DNA of 5,225 nucleotides from Thermoprotei archaeon. GTDB lineage: Archaea; Thermoproteota; Thermoprotei_A; Sulfolobales; Ignisphaeraceae. The DNA is taken from the NCBI GenBank assembly GCA_003661905.1, contig QMXA01000104.1, positions 1 through 5,225 of the forward strand. The letters are read 5' to 3'. Within the stretch, counting starts at the first letter, position 1; every line of letters starts with the position of its first letter. Shown here piece by piece: positions 1 to 5,225 of this stretch. The position numbers were made by a program, and so were the translations under genes. Below the pieces are notes generated by a model. That model saw nothing but the letters and a program-made list of their open reading frames with translations, was not told the origin of the DNA and did not search any database.

Positions 1-144
1 GAAATACGATTCAAAGCCCGAAAATGCGTAAAAGGGCCAAGAGTTATCAAACCAATTACAATTTTAATACAGAGAAATGGCGATATAGAAGTAATTCCTC
101 AAAGCATCAATGAGATTCTTCCAAAAGAAATTGTAAATATGTAA
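1..144 (+). CDS. C-terminal end of an unrecognised protein (5' end outside the window)
   Basis: Frame 1 is open from the first base to a TAA at 142-144 and gives 47 residues, starting EIRFKARKCVKGP and ending EILPKEIVNM. The tail is basic at first (KARKCVKGPR) and then has a short strand-like stretch (ITILIQ) before a polar end. One Cys is present, with no CxxC pair, no obvious catalytic motif and no membrane segment. I do not recognise the family from this piece. It lies 43 nt upstream of the thiamine-binding protein gene on the same strand, but a TATA-like box in that gap suggests the next gene can be transcribed separately. The open frame, with codon use like its neighbours, supports a real gene end rather than chance. 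Confidence 0.6.
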   Translation, partial: EIRFKARKCVKGPRVIKPITILIQRNGDIEVIPQSINEILPKEIVNM

Positions 145-150
145 TCAATA

Positions 151-160
151 CTTATAGTAT
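151..160 (+). promoter_or_regulatory. TATA box for the thiamine-binding protein gene
   Basis: The sequence CTTATAGTAT is close to the archaeal TATA consensus CTTATATA. It lies about 30 nt upstream of the TTG start at 188, which would put transcription initiation near 178-184 and leave a very short leader. This is a consensus match only. Confidence 0.4.
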
Positions 161-187
161 ATTCTATAACTACTATAGGGCGAGATA

Positions 188-487
188 TTGCTACTAATTG
201 AAATAAGAATAATACCTATTGGTGTTGGTACTAGTCTAAGTACCTACATAGCTAGAGTTATAGAGGTAATTAAAGAGAGGGAATTGAAATATATCATCAC
301 ACCTTTTGGGACCTGCATTGAAATGAAGGATTTCGATGAACTCACAACAATACTTAGAGAAATAGTTAATGTACTAAGGAACATGGATGTAAAGCGCATA
401 GCAATAGATATAGCAATAGATATACGTTTTGACAAGCCAATAACTCTTGAGAGTAAAGTAATATCAGTAAAATCTAAACTAAGGTAA
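188..487 (+). CDS. MTH1187/YkoF-type thiamine-binding family protein
   Basis: The 99-residue protein matches, from memory, the small MTH1187/YkoF-like family (formerly DUF77). Members of this family form oligomeric ferredoxin-like folds and some bind thiamine or its pyrimidine moiety. Visible hallmarks are the N-terminal strand IEIRIIPIGVGTS (about residues 4-16), the YIITPFGTCIE segment (about 35-45), a helix (DELTTILREIVNVL), and the final RFDKP-ESKVISVKSKL region that ends almost all family members. Length agrees with the family's usual ~100 residues, so the gene is intact. The start is TTG; it places the first strand exactly where the family begins, and no better in-frame start follows. 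A purine-rich GGGCGAGA precedes it, only a weak ribosome site. Its cellular role is not established by the context; a soluble cytoplasmic sensor or carrier of thiamine-related compounds is an inference. Confidence 0.85.
   Translation: MLLIEIRIIPIGVGTSLSTYIARVIEVIKERELKYIITPFGTCIEMKDFDELTTILREIVNVLRNMDVKRIAIDIAIDIRFDKPITLESKVISVKSKLR
398..424 (+). repeat. Perfect 12-bp tandem duplication inside the thiamine-binding protein gene
   Basis: The unit ATAGCAATAGAT occurs twice back to back (398-409, 410-421), followed by a further ATA. It encodes IAID-IAID-I. Compared from memory with MTH1187 the protein is not longer here, so the repeat replaces rather than adds residues in the strand before the conserved R-x-D. 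Confidence 0.8.
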
Positions 488-497
488 ATATTAATAG

Positions 498-505
498 TTT
501 TAAAT
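498..505 (+). promoter_or_regulatory. Candidate TATA box for the glycosyltransferase-deacetylase gene
   Basis: TTTTAAAT lies 40 nt upstream of the TTG start at 545, in the 57-nt gap after the thiamine-binding gene. Initiation about 25 nt downstream would leave a leader that still includes the purine-rich GAGAGG at 531-536. AT-rich sequence makes such matches common, so this is tentative. Confidence 0.35.
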
Positions 506-530
506 TCTCATAAAGTTAGAAACAGTATTA

Positions 531-536
531 GAGAGG
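531..536 (+). promoter_or_regulatory. Ribosome binding site of the glycosyltransferase-deacetylase gene
   Basis: GAGAGG ends 8 nt before the TTG at 545, an acceptable Shine-Dalgarno position. It supports TTG as the start, which in turn puts the family's first strand (KVSIIIPSY) directly at the N-terminus. Confidence 0.5.
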
Positions 537-544
537 CCAAGGTA

Positions 545-2221
545 TTGAAGGTTAGCATCATAATACCCTCATACTCCAGACCGCATTTTTTACAACTTGT
601 GCTAAATAGACTCGCTAATTGCTATCCTAAACCCTATGAGGTAGTAATTGTAACTCATCAAAAGCAAGAACCTTACAAAAATTTATACAAAAGAATAGTA
701 AGCACTATGAGGTCAAAACTAAATATTACTCACATAGAGAATTCAACACATCTCCTAGCAAGATCATATAACTTAGCGATAAGAGCCTCCCAAGGAGACA
801 TAGCATTGTTTCTAGATGATGACGTAATTCCATTACCTAATCTTATCTACGAACATGTCAGAGTGTATAGAGAAAACAAAGGTTTATGTGGTGTTGAGGG
901 CCAGGTTAAGGAGTTGAATAGATATTTAAATAAGGTTGTTAGAAGTATTAAAAATGAGAAACGTATACACCCATGGTACTTACCCATTTGTGGTATGGAA
1001 AAGTTTCATCATTTCTTAACTGTAAGTGGATATGTTTTAAAAACACATAGTAATACTTCAAGAGAAACTTTGTTAAAAATAGGAGGTAATATGAGTATCT
1101 TACTTTCACTTCTACAAGATTTAATAATAGATGAAGATCAAAGGCATTGCATAAACTTTGAAACAACTCTTTGCACAAAAATTCTATCCAAGAACCCTGG
1201 ATGTAAGTTTATCTATAATCCAAAAGCTATTGTAATTCATCTTAAGCACCCACGAGGTATTTCTAGACCCTATAATCTTATAACAGCATATAGGATTAAA
1301 CGAGAAATACTTAGAACATCATTCAAGTTCATTAAATTATTTACCAAGAGTATTAATGTTAAAAACCTGGTGATACGTGAAATCTATGAATTTCTAGTAT
1401 CAGTAAAGAATCTTAAGTATAGAACTATACATAGAGAACTAGGGTATTATCTAGGAGGAAGTATAGGGCTTATCTTGGAATTCCTATACTACAAGCTCAT
1501 TCCCTATGATATCCCAAAAATCAAGGTGATTACGCTAACATTCGATGATGGATATAGAGGGATCTATAAACATGCATTTCATGTACTTAATGAATATGGT
1601 TATCGAGGTGTAGTATTCATAATCACAGGTTTAGTAGGTGATATTTTTGAAGGTACAGAGCTTATGAATATTTCAGAACTATCTAAATTACTTAGCGCTG
1701 GATGGGAAATTGGCTCACATACGCATTCACATTCAAAATTAACTATACTAAATACAAGTGCTGCACTAAAGGAATTACATGTTAGTAAGCTATGGATAGA
1801 AAAACAACTAGGATATAAACCCATATCAATAGCATATCCCTATGGGAACTTTAATTCCCGTATTATCTATTTGGTGAGTAAATACTATGATTATGGTAGA
1901 ACAACAATTCATAACATAAATACTCTGAGTTCTTGGATAGGTAACAATAGACTTAAATTACATGCTCTATTAGTTCGTGAGGAAAATGTTGATGAGATTA
2001 AGAGAGTTATACAAAAAGTCAATGCAGAAGGTGGCTGGTTAATACTGGTGTTCCATAATATAGTTAAGAACTCTGAAGACTTACCTCTAGATAATAAATC
2101 ACTTTCATGGATTACTTTAGAAAGATTCAAGGAACTAATAAATTACATAGACAAATTTAAATTACAAGTCAGAACCTTTACAGAGATGCTAAATAGTATC
2201 AATTCCCTACCTAATGAGTAA
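545..2221 (+). CDS. Bifunctional family-2 glycosyltransferase / NodB-type polysaccharide deacetylase
   Basis: This 558-residue protein joins two enzymes. Residues 1 to about 240 are a GT-A family-2 glycosyltransferase: VSIIIPSYSR at the start, NLAIRASQGD, then the nucleotide-sugar/metal motif LFLDDDVIP (D91-D93), GGNMS (180-184), and the closing NPKAIVIHLKHP (225-236). Residues about 250-325 are a linker with one hydrophobic patch (306-321) that could touch the membrane. Residues 327 to about 545 are a carbohydrate esterase family 4 (NodB) domain: TFDDG (332-336, base D334 and metal ligand D335), SHTHSH with H392 and H396 as metal ligands, AYPYG (430-434), and LVFH with H504 as catalytic acid. 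All core deacetylase residues are present. There is no signal peptide, so action at the cytoplasmic face is inferred. Likely role: transfer of an N-acetylhexosamine and its N-deacetylation during surface glycan or glycolipid synthesis. Substrates cannot be read from sequence. The ED-type motif of the transferase is degenerate (FETTLC, 205-210). Confidence 0.88.
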   Translation: MKVSIIIPSYSRPHFLQLVLNRLANCYPKPYEVVIVTHQKQEPYKNLYKRIVSTMRSKLNITHIENSTHLLARSYNLAIRASQGDIALFLDDDVIPLPNLIYEHVRVYRENKGLCGVEGQVKELNRYLNKVVRSIKNEKRIHPWYLPICGMEKFHHFLTVSGYVLKTHSNTSRETLLKIGGNMSILLSLLQDLIIDEDQRHCINFETTLCTKILSKNPGCKFIYNPKAIVIHLKHPRGISRPYNLITAYRIKREILRTSFKFIKLFTKSINVKNLVIREIYEFLVSVKNLKYRTIHRELGYYLGGSIGLILEFLYYKLIPYDIPKIKVITLTFDDGYRGIYKHAFHVLNEYGYRGVVFIITGLVGDIFEGTELMNISELSKLLSAGWEIGSHTHSHSKLTILNTSAALKELHVSKLWIEKQLGYKPISIAYPYGNFNSRIIYLVSKYYDYGRTTIHNINTLSSWIGNNRLKLHALLVREENVDEIKRVIQKVNAEGGWLILVFHNIVKNSEDLPLDNKSLSWITLERFKELINYIDKFKLQVRTFTEMLNSINSLPNE

Positions 2222-2237
2222 TTTTACTGATATTTTT
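2222..2237 (+). terminator. Possible U-tract terminator after the glycosyltransferase-deacetylase gene
   Basis: Directly after the TAA come T4 (2222-2225) and T5 (2233-2237) tracts with no hairpin. Archaeal RNA polymerase commonly stops at such tracts, but they are short and the region is AT-rich. Confidence 0.3.
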
Positions 2238-2244
2238 AACTATG

Positions 2245-2253
2245 CTATATAAG
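2245..2253. promoter_or_regulatory. Orphan TATA-box match in the intergenic region
   Basis: CTATATAAG reads as a strong archaeal TATA box on + and, as CTTATATAG, on the - strand as well. No annotated gene begins at the right distance on either side. On + it would start an RNA near 2275-2280, just before an ATG (2287) with only 10 codons. On - it would start RNA antisense to the end of the upstream gene. The rest of 2254-2369 shows no gene or convincing structured RNA. Confidence 0.3.
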
Positions 2254-2369
2254 TTCTAATTCCAATTGCATACTTCAATAATAGTTATGCGCTCCATTAA
2301 CAACAAATTACGATGTTAAGAGAATAAGTATGATTAACTAGGTAATTAGTATTGAAGAATTTAATTTAG

Positions 2370-2493
<124 letters not shown>

Positions 2494-2520
2494 ACACCCT
2501 ACTGCTTCTATTTTCCTCAG

Positions 2521-2530
2521 ATTAATAAGC
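2521..2530 (-). promoter_or_regulatory. Candidate TATA box for tRNA-Val
   Basis: On the - strand this reads GCTTATTAAT and lies 30-39 nt upstream of the mature tRNA 5' end. This allows a 5' leader of several nucleotides for RNase P to remove. It is an approximate consensus match. Confidence 0.45.
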
Positions 2531-2577
2531 TCTAAGATTTTTAGGTTATGATCTAGTATAGAACATAGCTACTTCAC

Positions 2578-2630
2578 TAAGATTACACCTGGGATTTTTA
2601 TGTATGTAGCTTTAACTAGGTCACACCTGG
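2578..2630 (+). repeat. Two imperfect 15-bp direct repeats upstream of the HTH/zinc-ribbon gene
   Basis: TAAGATTACACCTGG (2578-2592) and CTAGGTCACACCTGG (2616-2630) agree at 11 of 15 positions, including the block ACACCTGG, with starts 38 bp apart. The second copy contains a perfect inverted repeat, AGGT-CAC-ACCT; in the first copy one base of it is changed. Each copy is followed by a T-rich TTTATGT-like run. They lie between the tRNA-Val promoter and the regulator's TATA box, so they may be binding sites for a regulator, possibly the adjacent gene's product. Otherwise the 2492-2663 gap holds only the tRNA promoter. Confidence 0.45.
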
Positions 2631-2663
2631 TTTATGTGCTTCAGCCATGCGTCTCGCCATGGG

Positions 2664-2671
2664 TATTAATA
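2664..2671 (+). promoter_or_regulatory. Candidate TATA box for the HTH/zinc-ribbon regulator
   Basis: TATTAATA lies about 40 nt upstream of the TTG at 2710. Initiation about 25 nt downstream, near 2692, would fall after the upstream in-frame TTG at 2680, which argues for the 2710 start. Confidence 0.4.
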
Positions 2672-2697
2672 AGTAGAACTTGCTCTATATTTCCTGC

Positions 2698-2703
2698 AAG
2701 GGA
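2698..2703 (+). promoter_or_regulatory. Ribosome binding site deciding the start at 2710
   Basis: AAGGGA ends 6 nt before TTG 2710. The alternative TTG at 2680 has no purine-rich sequence in front of it. Confidence 0.5.
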
Positions 2704-2709
2704 ATCTAT

Positions 2710-3036
2710 TTGGAGTTTCAATCAACACGTGAAAGAATTGTAGAGATCTTGAGAAGAACTCAAAGACCTTTGAGAGTTGAGGAGATAGCTATGATACTTG
2801 GCTTAGAACCTTCCCGAAAAAGGGAAATTTATGAACATCTAACACACATAGCAAAGACTATAAGGAGACAAAGCAGCGGCAAAGAAGTTCTTATAATGGA
2901 ACTTCCCAAATGCAGAGACTGTGGCTTCATTTTCAAGAATTTAAAGAAGCCTAAAGAGCCTAGTAGGTGTCCTAAATGTAAATCAGAACGAATAGATCCT
3001 CCTAGATTCAAAATAGTATTGATTTCGAATAAATGA
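2710..3036 (+). CDS. Predicted transcriptional regulator, HTH domain fused to a zinc ribbon (COG3357-like)
   Basis: The product is 108 residues from TTG 2710; the frame extends 10 more codons to TTG 2680, but ribosome-site and TATA positions favour 2710. Residues about 5-55 form a winged-helix-like domain: STRERIVEILRRTQRPLRVEEIA, then a recognition-helix region KREIYEHLTHIAKTIRR. Residues about 66-102 form a zinc ribbon with Cys pairs CRDC (68, 71) and CPKC (87, 90). It is followed by the conserved-looking tail SERIDPPRFKI. This arrangement matches a small archaeal family of predicted regulators (COG3357 from memory), whose targets and signals are unknown to me. Length is normal for that family. 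The gene stands alone, divergent from tRNA-Val and convergent with deoC. Upstream repeats at 2578-2630 could be operator sites, which is inference. Confidence 0.85.
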   Translation: MEFQSTRERIVEILRRTQRPLRVEEIAMILGLEPSRKREIYEHLTHIAKTIRRQSSGKEVLIMELPKCRDCGFIFKNLKKPKEPSRCPKCKSERIDPPRFKIVLISNK

Positions 3037-3064
3037 TTGACATTGGTATTTCTAAGTAAATCGC

Positions 3065-3069
3065 TTTTT
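3065..3069 (+). terminator. Possible U-tract terminator after the regulator gene
   Basis: A T5 tract lies 28 nt past the TGA at 3034-3036, in the short convergent gap before deoC. No hairpin accompanies it. Confidence 0.3.
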
Positions 3070-3101
3070 ACTAGTTCATGTTTATACTAATTCTCTATTA
3101 C

Positions 3102-3120
3102 AAATCTGCTCTATAGATTT
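3102..3120 (-). terminator. Small hairpin just past the deoC stop
   Basis: AAATCT (3102-3107) and AGATTT (3115-3120) are inverted repeats around a 7-nt loop, 4 nt beyond the deoC stop in the sense of the - strand. On that strand the 3' arm ends in a TTT followed by G. The stem is short and AU-rich, so this is only a candidate 3'-end or termination structure for the top6B-top6A-deoC transcript. Confidence 0.25.
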
Positions 3121-3124
3121 CTGA

Positions 3125-3832
3125 TTAAGATCTTACTTTGAACTCTTCTACTTCTTTAACTATGGCAATTCCTGAGCTAGTACCTATGCATGTAGCTCCT
3201 AATAACATATATGTAACTGCATCTAGTGCTGTTCTAATACCACCAGAAGCCTTAATACCTACCTTACCTTTTGTACTCATTCTTATCAATATTATATCAG
3301 ATGCTGTAACACCTCTAGGTCCAAACCCTGTACAAGTCTTAACAAAATCTGCTCCTACTTCTTCAATAATTCTTGAAGCTCTTACAATTTCATTCCTTGA
3401 TAACATACCAGTTTCAATTATCACTTTTATCTTCATTCCTAGAGAATGAACTATATCAGTTAGTAAATGAATTTCATCTCGGTATTGAGACCATTTACCG
3501 CTTTTAATAAACATTATGTTTGAAACTACATCAACTTCTTTAGCACCATTAGTAGCAGCTAATTCTATTTCCCTTAACTTAGATTCTGTACTTGAATACC
3601 CCAAGGGAAATGAAATAACAGTGATTATAGGTGTTTTAGCAATTTCGGATGCTAATTTTACATAACTTTGAGGAACAACTAATGACCTAAAATTTAGAGG
3701 ATCACTCTCTTCAATGAAATTTATGAGAGATCTCTCATCAGCGCTAGGTTTTAGAAACGTTTGGTCAATGAACTTAGATATTTGACTTCCTAATTCATAC
3801 AATTTATTCAGTACCATATTATAGAAGCTCAA
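3125..3832 (-). CDS. deoC: Deoxyribose-phosphate aldolase (DeoC)
   Basis: The 235-residue cytoplasmic class I aldolase reversibly splits 2-deoxyribose 5-phosphate into glyceraldehyde 3-phosphate and acetaldehyde, feeding deoxynucleoside carbon into central metabolism. Landmarks in order: IDQTFLKP (22-29; usually IDHTLLKP), EVDVVSNI with D101, KVIIETGML (136-144), FVKTCTGFGPRG with Schiff-base Lys165, GIKASGGIRT with the second active Lys194, and a phosphate-binding GTSSG near 217-221. The key residues are all present and length is typical of archaeal members. The TTG start at 3832 overlaps the top6A stop (TTGA). A GGTGA 9 nt upstream supports it; an in-frame ATG six codons in has no such site. 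The gene is the last of the top6B-top6A-deoC run and is probably translationally coupled to top6A. Minor variants are Gln for the usual His at residue 24 and Cys for the usual Ser at residue 167. Confidence 0.95.
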   Translation of the reverse strand: MSFYNMVLNKLYELGSQISKFIDQTFLKPSADERSLINFIEESDPLNFRSLVVPQSYVKLASEIAKTPIITVISFPLGYSSTESKLREIELAATNGAKEVDVVSNIMFIKSGKWSQYRDEIHLLTDIVHSLGMKIKVIIETGMLSRNEIVRASRIIEEVGADFVKTCTGFGPRGVTASDIILIRMSTKGKVGIKASGGIRTALDAVTYMLLGATCIGTSSGIAIVKEVEEFKVRS

Positions 3833-4995
3833 TCTATCCAGTCACCGAACATTATTTTCTGAGGTATGTATATATCCATTAGGAATTTCAGACCTTTTCC
3901 TGTGAGCGCTTCAATTTCGAGTTTACTCTTCTTTAGCATAAAGATCTTTAACTCCTTCTTCCATTTAGGAGTCTTAAACCATTCATAACTCTTGAGCTCT
4001 TGAGCTCTTTTCAAATCAGTCTTCTTAGCCTTAATTATGAAGTTTCTCCTTTCCTTCTCACTTAAATATGGCTTTTTCCTAGTTTCCTTATCACCAAATA
4101 TATCCGTCATACTAACCCCAAGAAATCTTGCCTTAGGAGTTGCAAGTCTTTCACTTTCATAGGAAAGTGTTATGGATCCTATCTTAAACACACTATAGAT
4201 ATACCATCCATAGGGATCAGCATCCGTCAATACATAGATAGGTAAACCTAGTTCCTCATTGAGTCTTCTAACAAATCTTCTCGTAGCTCTATCAGGCTGA
4301 CCAGCACTCGTAATGAGGATAGCCTTGTACTTCCTCCAAAAACCTGCTCTGTGTAATTGTTGAAATACAGCATCTTTCTCAACTACAAGGACGAACTCTG
4401 CATTAACATCTACAAACTCTATTAGGTCAGGTGTTGGCTCAATTGCATAAGCTCCGTGACCCATTTTACTCAGATCTATTAAGTCATCACCACTCCTAAT
4501 TCTCATATCACCTACTACTTTGCCTTTCTCTTTGCTTAGAATCAACATCTCCTCTCTCAGTAAATTAGTAAATACTTCAATATCTCGTAGTACTGAGTCA
4601 CTTTCTTTCTGCTCATCCCACGTATTTTCCTCCACTATTTTTCCTCTATGATCTCTATATCTTATGGTATGTTTTCCTCTATAGTAAAGATCTCTTATGG
4701 TGGGATATTCATTATTTACTAATGCTTCATAAATTATCGATGCCATTAGCAATGTTTGCATGAATTTTCGTGATTCACGTACATCAAGAAAACTTCTTTC
4801 AAAAGTATCTGTACCTAGTAAGAGCAGTTTACGCTCAGCATCATATATGGTGTTCGACAATGTTCTCTTAGGAATGATAAGCCTAGGTTCTTCGCCCTTA
4901 AGTATCTTAATCGCTATTTCAGAAAATCTTTCATGAAGTACCTTAACTGCCTTTTGCCTAGCTCTTGCATCAGTACTTGAGATTTTCATACCCAT
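3829..4995 (-). CDS. top6A: DNA topoisomerase VI subunit A
   Basis: This is the 388-residue DNA-cleaving subunit of the archaeal type IIB topoisomerase, a Spo11 homologue. It works as an A2B2 heterotetramer with Top6B, passing one duplex through a transient double-strand break to relax and decatenate DNA. The winged-helix (5Y-CAP) region, about residues 75-165, carries TIRDLYYRGKH with the catalytic Tyr expected at Y105, the second of the pair. The Toprim domain (about 198-345) carries the Mg2+ ligands: E206 in VVEKDAVFQQL and the D258/D260 pair in LTDADPYGWY. The GHGAYAIEP segment (179-187) links the two and is typical of the family. Length is normal and no key residue is missing. The ATG at 4995 is preferred because GGTGAGG lies just upstream; a second ATG at 4989 is possible. 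The gene follows top6B after 15 nt and overlaps deoC by 4 nt. Confidence 0.97.
   Translation of the reverse strand: MGMKISSTDARARQKAVKVLHERFSEIAIKILKGEEPRLIIPKRTLSNTIYDAERKLLLLGTDTFERSFLDVRESRKFMQTLLMASIIYEALVNNEYPTIRDLYYRGKHTIRYRDHRGKIVEENTWDEQKESDSVLRDIEVFTNLLREEMLILSKEKGKVVGDMRIRSGDDLIDLSKMGHGAYAIEPTPDLIEFVDVNAEFVLVVEKDAVFQQLHRAGFWRKYKAILITSAGQPDRATRRFVRRLNEELGLPIYVLTDADPYGWYIYSVFKIGSITLSYESERLATPKARFLGVSMTDIFGDKETRKKPYLSEKERRNFIIKAKKTDLKRAQELKSYEWFKTPKWKKELKIFMLKKSKLEIEALTGKGLKFLMDIYIPQKIMFGDWID
3842..3846 (-). promoter_or_regulatory. Ribosome binding site of deoC, inside top6A
   Basis: GGTGA on the - strand lies 9 nt before TTG 3832 within the last codons of top6A. It supports the TTG start and reinitiation after top6A. 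Confidence 0.5.
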
Positions 4996-4999
4996 AAGT

Positions 5000-5006
5000 C
5001 CTCACC
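5000..5006 (-). promoter_or_regulatory. Ribosome binding site of top6A
   Basis: GGTGAGG on the - strand, in the 15-nt gap between top6B and top6A, is the strongest Shine-Dalgarno match in the window and fixes the start at 4995 rather than 4989. Confidence 0.65.
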
Positions 5007-5010
5007 ATTA

Positions 5011-5225
5011 TTACTCAATGGATATTACAACCTGATTCACATTTCTTACACGTACTCCTGACACCTTAGAACTAACTAAGTTGAATAATGCTTCTTTAAT
5101 TCTTTCTTCATCTATTTGTTGATTCTCATTATCTTCATTCCTACCTAACACAACTAAGCTTCTAGCAATTTCAGGTATGTACTTTATTAATGTAATTGCT
5201 TTTCTCTGCATTTCCTCTTGTTTCC
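5011..5225 (-). CDS. top6B: DNA topoisomerase VI subunit B, C-terminal end (5' part outside the window)
   Basis: The frame is open from the window edge to TAA at 5013-5011 and gives 71 residues; an internal ATG at 5211 is not the true start. The piece holds a helix-rich KAITLIKYIPEIARSLVVLG followed by an acidic linker (NEDNENQQIDEER). A second helix and a final strand-like VNQVVISIE complete it. I assign it to Top6B by position directly before top6A, the usual archaeal pair. It also resembles the helical end of the transducer domain that joins the ATPase (GHKL) module to Top6A. The ATPase motifs lie outside the window, so identity rests on this tail plus context. It is co-transcribed with top6A and deoC, as inferred from the spacing. 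Confidence 0.85.
   Translation of the reverse strand, partial: KQEEMQRKAITLIKYIPEIARSLVVLGRNEDNENQQIDEERIKEALFNLVSSKVSGVRVRNVNQVVISIE

Noticed and set aside
172..183. ACTATAGGGCGA, identical to the end of the phage T7 promoter and adjoining vector sequence
   Set aside because: The rest of the T7 promoter (TAATACGACTC) is absent and the downstream frame matches a natural archaeal family from its first strand, so this is a chance match, not vector contamination.
948..1178. Open frames on the - strand inside the glycosyltransferase-deacetylase gene (also 1600-1824 and 1909-2130)
   Set aside because: They are shadows of a conserved coding frame, with no ribosome site or recognisable motif.
2265..2290. 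Inverted repeat GCATA...TATGC in the gap before tRNA-Val
   Set aside because: Only five pairs around a long loop; too weak to call a structure or operator.
2680..2709. Ten extra N-terminal codons for the HTH/zinc-ribbon regulator (start at TTG 2680)
   Set aside because: No ribosome site precedes it and the likely transcription start lies downstream of it, while TTG 2710 has AAGGGA at a good distance.
2600..2743. A 47-codon ORF on the + strand from ATG 2600, overlapping the start of the HTH/zinc-ribbon gene in another frame
   Set aside because: It has no ribosome site and no recognisable motif, and it runs across the upstream repeats and the regulator's promoter. It is most likely a chance open frame.
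3033..3124. A possible C/D box RNA (ATGATTGA near 3033 and CTGA at 3121)
   Set aside because: The C box does not match RUGAUGA, the boxes are too far apart for an archaeal guide RNA of 50-60 nt, and no internal C'/D' boxes are visible.
3138..3449. A 103-codon open frame on the + strand opposite deoC
   Set aside because: It lies wholly antisense to a conserved aldolase and its product shows no family features.

Overview
The window looks like chromosomal DNA from a thermophilic or hyperthermophilic archaeon of the Thermoproteota (Crenarchaeota); I cannot name the genus. Four things point there. It has a DNA topoisomerase VI gene pair. It has a tRNA-Val interrupted at position 37/38 by an intron with a perfect bulge-helix-bulge. 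It has an HTH/zinc-ribbon regulator of an archaeal family. Its promoters carry TATA boxes and many of its genes start with TTG. Protein genes are AT-rich, yet the acceptor, anticodon and T stems of the tRNA are entirely G-C, as expected for growth at high temperature.

Left part (1-2237, + strand): the tail of an unrecognised gene, a small MTH1187/YkoF-type thiamine-binding protein, and a 558-residue protein that fuses a family-2 glycosyltransferase to a NodB-type polysaccharide deacetylase. The fusion is the most distinctive gene here. It suggests that one polypeptide both adds and deacetylates an N-acetylated sugar in a surface glycan or glycolipid.

Middle (2222-3124): an intergenic stretch with an orphan TATA box, the intron-containing tRNA-Val(UAC) on the - strand, and a divergent region with a pair of imperfect repeats upstream of the HTH/zinc-ribbon regulator (+ strand). 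That gene ends convergently with the right-hand operon.

Right part (3125-5225, - strand, read right to left): the 3' end of top6B, complete top6A and deoC. The genes are separated by 15 nt and then overlap by 4 nt, so they probably form one transcript. Top6A and Top6B make the type IIB topoisomerase that relaxes and decatenates DNA. DeoC links deoxyribose 5-phosphate to glyceraldehyde 3-phosphate and acetaldehyde.

I see no mobile element, CRISPR array or clear defence system. The window is mostly ordinary housekeeping sequence; the points worth following up are the glycosyltransferase-deacetylase fusion, the regulator's upstream repeats and the topoisomerase-aldolase coupling.
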